A stretch of 21,033 nt of DNA, from the NCBI GenBank assembly GCA_039908535.1, contig JAMOAW010000054.1:1-21033 (forward strand), written 5' to 3'. The position numbers and the translations under genes are program-made. A model generated the notes under the pieces. It worked only from the letters and a program-made list of their open reading frames with translations, made no database searches and was not told the DNA's origin. Below are positions 7,303 through 14,900 of this stretch, piece by piece (positions within the stretch are counted from its first letter, which is position 1; every line of letters starts with the position of its first letter). The DNA comes from JAMOAW01 sp039908535. GTDB lineage: Bacteria; Pseudomonadota; Magnetococcia; Magnetococcales; JADFZT01.

Positions 7303-7785
7303 TCATTGCATCCAACCATGCACGATCTGACGCGCCTTCTGAAACACCTCTGGGGTGTAGCGTCCAACCGAGCATTCTTTTTGAATGTACTGTAAAAATT
7401 GAGCTTGTCTATCAGCCGAAGCCTCCAAATTAAACCAAATACCACTGATGAGACGGCCAAGATCCGAAATAAACACCCGATACGCCTGGGCAATCGTCCA
7501 TGTACCCCTGACAAAAAGCAAAAAATCCTCCGTTTGCAAGTGCCCCTTAAAATCATAACAGGCCGTCGTCCCAATACGCCCCTGGTGCGACTCTCCCACC
7601 CCCCCCTTTTTTAAAGGAAAAATCTGCTGACGAGCCAACGGGGATAAGGTCACCCGAAACGCTCCCTCCGACCATGTTCCTGGCGGGGCACCCTGTTTTG
7701 GAGTAAGCGCATCACGACTCAAGATATAAGTCAACAGCCGCCTACCAGATTTAAAAATTATGTGCAAATCCAATTTCTTCATCAT
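7303..7785 (-). CDS. Unrecognised 160-residue protein
   Basis: No family recognised. It begins MMKKLDLHIIFKSGRRLL and is basic at the start, with no signal peptide or membrane segment. GGGGAG lies 6 nt before the first ATG, which supports this start. A central stretch reads QIFPLKKGGVGES. Its DNA is a C-rich/T-rich block (7595-7617) that resembles intergenic repeat sequence, possibly a repeat fragment absorbed into the reading frame. The C-terminal half has several aromatic-rich helices (FISDLGRLISGIWFNL, FLQYIQKECSVG). It is convergent with the preceding gene. Its 5' leader can form a hairpin covering the ribosome site. Confidence 0.6.
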   Translation of the reverse strand: MMKKLDLHIIFKSGRRLLTYILSRDALTPKQGAPPGTWSEGAFRVTLSPLARQQIFPLKKGGVGESHQGRIGTTACYDFKGHLQTEDFLLFVRGTWTIAQAYRVFISDLGRLISGIWFNLEASADRQAQFLQYIQKECSVGRYTPEVFQKARQIVHGWMQ

Positions 7786-7791
7786 TTATCT

Positions 7792-7829
7792 CCCCATCTT
7801 TTTTTAAAGAGTTTAATAAAAAAAAGGGG
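7792..7829 (-). promoter_or_regulatory. Leader hairpin overlapping a ribosome site
   Basis: CCCCATCTTTTTTTAAA at the left pairs with TTTAATAAAAAAAAGGGG at the right. In the minus-strand transcript this is a CCCC-U8 arm pairing with an A-rich-GGGG arm, and that GGGG is part of the ribosome site of the gene starting at 7785. It also resembles the central T-run/A-run hairpin of the large repeats, so it may be a relic of one. It could limit translation or act as an attenuator. No function has been shown. Confidence 0.35.
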
Positions 7830-8005
7830 CTTCAAGATTAACCTCAGAGTTTTATTTTAACAAAATATCATTCAAATCCCAATAAACAATAAATAAATTT
7901 CTCACTTATCGAAACTTTTATCTCCCCATCCCAAAAAAACTGTTTGCTTGGCATTGCAAAATCGAAACAAAACCGATAAGTTATGCTAAAAGGGGCAGAT
8001 GAAAT

Positions 8006-8992
8006 ATGACCATCATACCATCTATAAATGATCTGGGAATTACCCTGATCGATACATTACATAATCGACCTGGATTTACCGCCAGTTACCTTCTGGAAGA
8101 GGGAGACCAGGCAGTGATTATCGAGACAGGTCCACCTACCTCTGCGCCCATTATTCTAAACGCCCTCATCAAAAAAGGGCTCCCCTTGACCTCCGTCGTG
8201 GCCGTTATCGTCACCCATGTGCATCTGGACCATGCAGGAGGAGCAGGATATTTAATACAACACCTTCCCAATGCCCGCTTGCTGGTCCATCCCAAAGGAG
8301 CCCGCCACCTGATCAACCCAGACAAATTGGTCACCGGCGCCCAAGAGGTCTATGGAGAAAATATTTTTAACACCCTACTTGGTTACCCCATCCCAGTGGC
8401 AAATGACCGAATCGACACCCCGGCAGAAGGAGATACCTTTACCTTCAACAACCGCACCTTAACTTTTTTACACACCTTGGGACACTCAAAACACCATTTC
8501 TGTATCTGGGATGAACAGACCTCCAGCATTTTTACTGGCGATACCCATGGCATCTCCTATCGAGCCTTTGACAGCCCCAAAGGCATATTCCTTTTCCCCG
8601 CCACCACCCCGGTCCATTTTGATCCCGATGCCGCCCACCATTCCATCGACCGGATTGCCGCCCTCAAACCCCAATGGCTCCATTTCACCCATTTTGGTTC
8701 AGTCCCCTACAACCGAACCCTATCAGACGATCTCCATCGCCTGCTGGATCGCATCCGTATCTTTGCCAAAGCCCAAGATCACCCCCTCTCTGGATGCCAC
8801 ACCCGATTGGCGGCAGGAATTGAAAAAATTTTATTCTCCCGCTTAAACCGACTGGGCAATGTCCTAAGTCGAGCCGAAAGCCAAAAACTCCTTTTTATGG
8901 ATATTCAACTCAACGCCTTAGGATTGGAACATTGGATCAATTCCCTTGCTTCTACACCAAAAGGCGAGCCATCTCACATAATAACAACATAA
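8006..8992 (+). CDS. MBL-fold metallo-hydrolase
   Basis: A 328-residue cytosolic protein of the metallo-beta-lactamase fold. The metal-binding set is complete: H71-x-H73-x-D75-H76 (THVHLDHAGG), H160 (HTLGHSKHH), D179 (FTGDTHG) and H229 (FTHFGS). The HxHxDH motif points to a hydrolase-type dinuclear site, not an oxygen-binding diiron HxExDH site. The last ~95 residues are helical and unassigned. The ATG at 8006 lacks a well-spaced ribosome site (AGGGGCAG is about 8-12 nt away). It is the first of three closely spaced genes, 32 bp before the FAD oxidoreductase. Candidate roles are thioester, lactone or phosphoester hydrolysis, and the substrate cannot be told. Confidence 0.85.
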   Translation: MTIIPSINDLGITLIDTLHNRPGFTASYLLEEGDQAVIIETGPPTSAPIILNALIKKGLPLTSVVAVIVTHVHLDHAGGAGYLIQHLPNARLLVHPKGARHLINPDKLVTGAQEVYGENIFNTLLGYPIPVANDRIDTPAEGDTFTFNNRTLTFLHTLGHSKHHFCIWDEQTSSIFTGDTHGISYRAFDSPKGIFLFPATTPVHFDPDAAHHSIDRIAALKPQWLHFTHFGSVPYNRTLSDDLHRLLDRIRIFAKAQDHPLSGCHTRLAAGIEKILFSRLNRLGNVLSRAESQKLLFMDIQLNALGLEHWINSLASTPKGEPSHIITT

Positions 8993-9010
8993 TTTTTATC
9001 TAAAATTTTT

Positions 9011-9015
9011 AAGGA
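9011..9015 (+). promoter_or_regulatory. Ribosome binding site that fixes a TTG start
   Basis: AAGGA at 9011-9015 stands about 9 nt before TTG at 9025. The TTG opens a protein whose Rossmann motif follows immediately at residues 9-16. No ATG fits in frame upstream of that motif, so the TTG is the likely start. Confidence 0.6.
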
Positions 9016-9024
9016 TTTCCACTC

Positions 9025-10347
9025 TTGGAACTTATCGATCACGCACGAATAGGGATTGTTGGTGGCGGACCAGCCGGAGCATTTACAGCCTTTTTTTTAC
9101 TGGACTTAGCAAAACGGGTTGGACTTCAAATCCACGTAGATATTTACGAACCACGCAATTTTTTACTCACGGGTCCGCCTGGTTGCAACATGTGCGGTGG
9201 GGTTATTTCGGAATCTTTAATCCAACTCATGGCCACCCATGGCATCCAACTCCCCCCAGAAGTCATCCTCGACACTCTGGACACCTACACACTGCACACC
9301 GAAGCAGGCCGAGTGCAATTGCATACCCCCACCCATGAGATGCGCATTGCCACCATTTTTCGAGGAGAAGGCCCCAAAGGTTCTGAAAAACAACGCCCCT
9401 TGCCCTGGGATAGCTTTGACCAATTCATATTGGCCATAGCCTGTTGCAAGGGGGCACACCACCTGCCCCACCGGGTAACCAAACTGACTTGGGATCAAGG
9501 TCGTCCCCAAATCCATTGCGAACAATCCAAACCGCAAACCTACGATCTATTGGTAGGAGCTGTTGGATTGAATGGACCGGGCATTAAACTGTTCGATGAT
9601 CTCCATTTTGGCTATCGCCCACCCAAAACCACCCGGGCCTTTGTCGGCGAACTTTACTATGGCGAGGAAGAGGTCAAACGCCTCCTCGGTCATGCCATGC
9701 AGGTATTTTTGCTCAATATCCCAAAACTAAAATTCGCCGCCATCACCCCAAAAGGCCCCTATGCCACCTTGGTTATCTTGGGAGATGAAATCACCCCTGA
9801 ACTCACCGAACGACTCTTACAAACCCCCCAGGTCCAACAATGTCTCCCCACAGGCTGGAGTTTACCTGTCATCCCCTGCCACTGCCAACCCAAAATCAAC
9901 ATTGGTCCCCCGCATAAACCCTACGCAGACAGGGTGGTATTGGTAGGAGATTGCAGCGTTTCCAGACTATACAAAGATGGCATTGGGGCCGCCTTCCATC
10001 TGGCCAAAAGCGTTGCCATGACCGCTATCACCCATGGCATTTCGAACCAAGATTTTAAAAAACATTACTGGCCAGCCTGCCGAACCATGGCCTGGGACAA
10101 CCGTTTGGGTCATCTCATGTTCACTTTAGACAAATATTTTTTAAATAACCATCCCGCACGGGTTGGTATGCTGGCCACCATCCGTCAGGAGCAGGCCAAG
10201 CACCCAGAGAGCTTAGGCATGCTTAGTCGAGCCCTCTGGGATACCTTTACCGGAAGTGCGACATATCGCTCTATTTTCCCTCGTTCTCTCCATCCCAAGG
10301 TTATAGCCCGCATGATCTGGGAAGGAACCAAAAGCCTATTTTATTAA
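9025..10347 (+). CDS. FAD-dependent oxidoreductase, geranylgeranyl-reductase-like
   Basis: A 440-residue flavoprotein. The N-terminal dinucleotide-binding motif is IGIVGGGPAGAFTAFF (about residues 9-24). A Cys-rich segment GPPGCNMCGGVISESL lies near residue 55, and the second FAD motif RVVLVGDCSVSRLYKDGIGAA near residue 306. The motif order is that of the geranylgeranyl reductase / group-A flavin monooxygenase-like superfamily, which reduces or oxidises lipid-like substrates. The GD motif is conserved, with a Lys-Asp-Gly-Ile-Gly run after it. The start is TTG with a clear ribosome site. The stop is followed after 12 nt by the ATG of the cyclic-nucleotide-binding gene, so the two are surely co-transcribed. 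The substrate is unknown. A membrane-lipid or quinone-type substrate is only a family-level guess. Confidence 0.82.
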   Translation: MELIDHARIGIVGGGPAGAFTAFFLLDLAKRVGLQIHVDIYEPRNFLLTGPPGCNMCGGVISESLIQLMATHGIQLPPEVILDTLDTYTLHTEAGRVQLHTPTHEMRIATIFRGEGPKGSEKQRPLPWDSFDQFILAIACCKGAHHLPHRVTKLTWDQGRPQIHCEQSKPQTYDLLVGAVGLNGPGIKLFDDLHFGYRPPKTTRAFVGELYYGEEEVKRLLGHAMQVFLLNIPKLKFAAITPKGPYATLVILGDEITPELTERLLQTPQVQQCLPTGWSLPVIPCHCQPKINIGPPHKPYADRVVLVGDCSVSRLYKDGIGAAFHLAKSVAMTAITHGISNQDFKKHYWPACRTMAWDNRLGHLMFTLDKYFLNNHPARVGMLATIRQEQAKHPESLGMLSRALWDTFTGSATYRSIFPRSLHPKVIARMIWEGTKSLFY

Positions 10348-10349
10348 TT

Positions 10350-10353
10350 GGAG
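10350..10353 (+). promoter_or_regulatory. Ribosome binding site fixing the start of the CAP-ED gene
   Basis: GGAG lies 6 nt before ATG at 10360. The in-frame TTG at 10348 overlaps this site and is therefore an unlikely start. Confidence 0.65.
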
Positions 10354-10359
10354 TCCACG

Positions 10360-10773
10360 ATGACCAACCTGCTGTTTCGAGAAAACCCCGGAAAATTGGG
10401 TAAAACTTTTGAACCCGGTCAAATTATTTTTGCACAAGGAGATCCCCCCGATGGTCTGTATGTCATCTTAGAAGGGGAGGTAGAAATTTTGATCGAAAGA
10501 GCAAACCTCCCCCCCTATTCTCTCGCCATTCTCGAACAAAACGATGTTCTTGGCGAAATGGCCATCCTAGAAAACAAACCCCGCATCGCCACCGCGCGCG
10601 CTGTTGGTCACGTTCGACTCCTCAGCATAGACCAAAAAAAATTTCTAACGTGGCTACAAGAAGATCCCCTTTTAGCATTACGCATTATGGACAAAATGTC
10701 CGCACGCGTGCGTCATCTCGTCGAGCGAATGGTGGCGTTACTTCCCTCTGACTCTCCTGCCAATGAAATATGA
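10360..10773 (+). CDS. Stand-alone cyclic-nucleotide-binding (CAP-ED) domain protein
   Basis: A 137-residue protein made almost entirely of one CRP-type effector domain: FEPGQIIFAQGDPPDGLYVILEGEVEIL, then LGEMAILENKPRIATARA, and a final helix. It has no DNA-binding HTH, kinase or channel domain, so it probably works through a partner. In the phosphate-binding cassette the usual R-(S/T)-A is R-I-A, so cAMP/cGMP binding is uncertain. It is 12 nt behind the FAD oxidoreductase and third in the cassette. This suggests it regulates that enzyme or the hydrolase. The TGA stop overlaps by one base the first position of a palindromic repeat. Confidence 0.82.
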   Translation: MTNLLFRENPGKLGKTFEPGQIIFAQGDPPDGLYVILEGEVEILIERANLPPYSLAILEQNDVLGEMAILENKPRIATARAVGHVRLLSIDQKKFLTWLQEDPLLALRIMDKMSARVRHLVERMVALLPSDSPANEI

Positions 10774-10926
10774 TGCCCTGCGGGCAAAAGATTAAAATCA
10801 AAACCCTGGGGGATGAATCCCCCAGACCCCCTCTTTTTTTTAAGAATTAAAAGAAAAGGGTGGGGGGATTGAGGGGCGGTTCTCCGCCCCCCCCCAAGAT
10901 CTTGATTTTTATTTTTCCGATACATT
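10773..10926 (+). repeat. Palindromic multi-hairpin repeat, copy A
   Basis: A ~154-bp element starting ATGCCCTGCGGGCAAAAG and ending near CCGATACATTA. Three inner hairpins are visible: CTGGGGGATGAATCCCCCAG; an ACCCCCT-T8/AAAAG-GGGTGGGGG arm pair; and GGGGCGGTTCTCCGCCCC. An outer stem pairs AAAATCAAAACCCTGGGG on the left with CCCCAAGATCTTGATTTT on the right, most positions matching with some wobble. It fills the space between convergent genes (stops at 10773 and 10992) and may act as a two-way terminator. Copies B, C and inverted D share the same layout. A minus-strand ORF across it (10713-10925) is best read as noise. Confidence 0.85.
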
Positions 10927-10991
10927 ATTAAATTTTGGGCGGATGAGGTTTTCAGTATGGACAGGTACCCACTGATACCATGGATACAATT

Positions 10992-11954
10992 CTATTTGGA
11001 AAAATATTGAAACGTATTGCGTCCCATGGTTTTAGCTTGGTACATTGCCATATCGGCATGTTTGATCAACACATCGCTCGTCTCTCCATCCAACGGAAAA
11101 ATGGCGATACCCACACTCCCTGAGATTACGACCTCCTGATTTTTTAAAATAAATGGTTGATGCAGCAGTTCCAATATTTTACTGGCCACCAGTTCAGCCA
11201 TGGACTCATGATGAATATCAGATAGAATGATCACAAATTCATCTCCCCCTAACCGGGCCACGGTATCGGACTTGCGAACCACCTGATTTAAACGTTGTGC
11301 CACATCGACCAACAGTTGATCCCCTGCGTCATGACCCAACGTATCATTCACCCATTTAAACCGATCCAAATCCAAAAAAAGCAAAGCAACTTTTCCCTCT
11401 TTACGTTTTCCCTTCAAAATCTCCTGCTGCAAACGATCCTGAAATAAACGCCGATTGGGAAGCCCAGTTAAAAGATCAATTTCGGCCTGTTCACGAAGTT
11501 TTTGTTCTAATTTCTTACGTTCTTGAATCTCTAATTGCAAGAGCTTGTTGCTCCTTGCCAAAGCATCCCGCTGCCCTTTTAATTCAAGATGGGTTTTAAT
11601 CCGAGCCCGTACAACCGGGGGATTGATTGGCTTGGTGATAAAATCAACGGCCCCATGGACAAAACTTTGCGTTTCTGCGGAAGGATCATTATTTCCTGTC
11701 ACAAAAATAATGGGAATATCCAAAGTTTCTGTATTTGTCTTCAATTTTGCACACACAACAAATCCATCCATTCCCGGCATCAAGATATCCAAAAGAATAA
11801 TATCTGGTTTGTGAGTAAGGGTGATATCTAACGCCTCCTGACCGTTTGTTGCATAAAAAATTTGATACTCCTGCCTTAAGATATCGTTTAAAAGACGAAT
11901 ATTGCTCGGTGAATCATCCACGATCAAAATTTTTTGCATTCTGTTGGTCTCCAT
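10992..11954 (-). CDS. Response regulator with GGDEF output (probable diguanylate cyclase)
   Basis: A 320-residue, two-domain cytosolic protein. The receiver spans residues ~7-125, with acidic D13/D14, phosphoacceptor D56 (ILLDILMPGMDG) and K108 (TKP). A short coiled-coil linker (about 130-158, LQLEIQERKKLEQKLREQ) leads to the GGDEF domain (about 160-318). The active site RLGGDEF (236-240) and the product-inhibition I-site RxxD (R227-D230, five residues upstream) are both intact. Active cyclic-di-GMP synthesis with feedback inhibition is therefore expected. AAAGGAG (11964-11970) lies 9 nt before the ATG, inside the end of the kinase gene. The gap to that gene is 6 nt. It is very likely translationally coupled to the kinase and its phosphorylation target. 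Confidence 0.93.
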   Translation of the reverse strand: METNRMQKILIVDDSPSNIRLLNDILRQEYQIFYATNGQEALDITLTHKPDIILLDILMPGMDGFVVCAKLKTNTETLDIPIIFVTGNNDPSAETQSFVHGAVDFITKPINPPVVRARIKTHLELKGQRDALARSNKLLQLEIQERKKLEQKLREQAEIDLLTGLPNRRLFQDRLQQEILKGKRKEGKVALLFLDLDRFKWVNDTLGHDAGDQLLVDVAQRLNQVVRKSDTVARLGGDEFVIILSDIHHESMAELVASKILELLHQPFILKNQEVVISGSVGIAIFPLDGETSDVLIKHADMAMYQAKTMGRNTFQYFSK

Positions 11955-11960
11955 GTTCTC

Positions 11961-14900
11961 TTACTCCTTTGAAATCCGTTTCAAATCCTGCCTAAACTCA
12001 TTTAAAAGCAGGGTAGCCCCTTGATGATCTAAATGATTCATACAAGACTCAAGAGGAATATAATATTTCTGAAACAAAAAAGATGAATTTACCAGCCGTT
12101 GTTTAATCAATTCTAAGCATTGATCAGCCCGCATATCACGATTTTTCAAAAAGCCCTCAAGATCAGACAACATAGACAAAAGAGACGCCGTATCTAATGA
12201 TGAATGATCGTCCTCACGTTTTAACGACCAAAAATTTTCTTTCAAGGTCCGCCCGGATTCTAAAACAGTATCCAACTCCTTTTGCAACGCATCTATTAAC
12301 TCCACAAGCCCTTTTTTATCATGTTGGCGAAGCGCGTTTTCAATTTTTTTCGTAAGTCGTACCACCCCTAAAGCCGAAACATTTCCGGCACTGCCCTTAA
12401 GTTTATGAATAAACTGCCCAATGGTATAAAAATCATCCTCTGCCAATGCCCCCTGAAGTTTTTTAAAAAAGTTTCCCTGTTCTGTCATAAAAACCAACAA
12501 AATTTTTCGGAAAAGGGCGGCATCCCCTTCACATCGTGCCAAACCGGAGGCAATATCTATACCAGGCAGATACTCCGGCAATAACGGAAGTTCCCCTGCT
12601 AAAATGGAAATATCTGCACTATCATCCTGATCCGTGACCAACCCTTCTTTACCTTGTTTCGGTTGTATCCATTTCGACAAAACAGATAACAAATCGTTCA
12701 CTTGAATTGGTTTGGACAAATGGGCATTCATGCCCGCCTTGAGACAGGCCTGTACATCCTCAGACATGGCACTGGCGGTCATCGCGACAATAGGCAACTC
12801 CCTTGACGCAGGGCGCGTGCGAAGAGTACGGGTTGCCTCCAATCCATCCATAACGGGCATCTGAACATCCATGAGGATAAGGTCAAACGGCAAAACAGAT
12901 TCAGCAACCAAATCCAAGGCCTCGGCGCCATGATTCGCAACCGTGACCGAAAATCCACGCCGCAGCAAAATTTCTTGGGCGAGTTCCTGATTCATTTTAA
13001 TATCCTCTACCAAAAGGATACGCGCGCCTCGAAGCGCGGATAAATTCTGGTACGGGTCAGCAGTGTTCATAGTAGGCGACAAACGCCTAGCGGACACTTC
13101 CTCTCCACAACCGAGCAGGACCGTAAAATAAACCACCGTCCCTTTGCCCAACTCGCTCTCTATCCATATCTCCCCCCCCATCATAGTGACAAGACGACGA
13201 CAAATCACCAACCCCAATCCAGTGCCACCATACCTACGGGTTATGGAATTGTCGGCTTGTTGAAAAGGTTCAAAAAGGGTAAGCAACTGTTCCGAACTCA
13301 TACCAACCCCGGTATCACGGACCGAAAACTTTAATAAAATCTGATCCGTTTTCGTTATGGAAAATTCGGTAACAATCGAAATTTTACCCTGTTGCGTAAA
13401 TTTAAGGGCATTACTACACAAATTCACCAAAATCTGTCTTAATCGGGTGGAATCGCCAATCAGTCTATTTGGAATATCGGCAGAGATAGAAAATTCAATG
13501 GCAATTTCTTTACTTGCCAATAAAATCGATAGCATATCTTTCAGTTGTGCAAACACGTCATCCAGATCAAATGGGACCGACTCTAATTGCATTTTTCCGG
13601 CTTCAATCTTAGAAAAGTCTAAAATATCATCGATAATGCGTAGAAGAGAGCGAGAGGCCATATTGATTTTTTCCAAATATATCTTTTGCTGCTCAGATGG
13701 ATGATCTTGCAACGCGAGATATCCCATCCCCATAATGACGTTCATAGGGGTACGAATTTCATGGCTCATATTGGCCAAAAATTCACTTTTAGCCCGGTTG
13801 GCGACATCTGCGGCCTCTTTGGCCTCGCGTAAGGTCTCTTCGACTTTTTTCCAATCGGTCACATCAGAAATAACACCAACCCACTCGCGCACCTCCGAGT
13901 TATGATTTATCAAAGGAACACCACGCGTAACAAAAAAGCGATATTCACAGCTCGCACGATGCCAAATGCGCCCTGAAGAGGCATAATTAGAACGCTGCGC
14001 CAAGGCTGTTTGCCAGTCATTCCAAAGGCGTTCGCGATCCTCTTCATGCACCATTTTAATCCATCCAAATCCTTGATATTGTTCAAAAGATTGTCCTGTA
14101 TAAACCTCCCACGAGGGTTGCGGCTGAGTGAATTCACCCCTTATATTGGTTGTCCAAATAATCGCCGAAGTTTCAACCAAAAGGGTGCGATGCCTCTCTT
14201 CACTTAATTGCAAGGCTTCTTCCGCAAATTTCCGTTCGGTGTTATCACGGGAAGAGACCATCACCCCAGCTATGGTGCCATTTTCCAACACATAAGGAAA
14301 ATAAGAGACATCCATCCAACGCAAACCCACGCCTGGAAAATCAAACCATGCTTGATAATTAACCGTTTGTCCTGCCAGACAACGTTCTAAATTTTCCTTG
14401 ATATGATTAAAAACCTCCTCCCCCAACAATTCAACTACCGAATGACCCACAATCTCTTCGCGCTTTTTTCGATGATGTCGAAGATAGGTGTCGTTGACGG
14501 CTTGATAGATAAAATTATTATCTAAATAGGATAAATGATCCTGAGAGGCCGAGACAATACTGGCATATTGACGTAAAATATCTTCCGCCTTTTTACGCTC
14601 ACTTAAATCGTCATAAATCGCGACAATTTCTCCAGATTCAAGCTTGTAAACATAGTTTTCAAACCAACTTTGCAACGTTTGATCCTGATAATATGAGATG
14701 GGATAGTGTTCTGAAACACCTGTTTGATGCACTTTTTGAAATATCTCAAACAGACCAAACTCTTTAATCCCTGGGAAGGCATCGGTCACCAAGTGACCAA
14801 TGACTCTCTCTCGGATAACATTGCTTAATTTCTCTCCCGCCTTATTGATATCCTTAATAATAAAATTTTCACCATCCTTCCAAACATCATAGACCGCCAC

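Noticed and set aside
7904..7981. ACTTATCG / CGATAAGT 8-bp inverted repeat before the MBL gene
   Set aside because: The arms are short with a 62-bp spacer and AT-rich surroundings. A chance match is likely, and no promoter elements line up with it.
10845..10880. G-quadruplex candidate in repeat copy A
   Set aside because: The G runs (GGG, GGGGGG, GGGG, GG) do not give four separate tracts of three or more, and the G tracts are already paired in hairpins.
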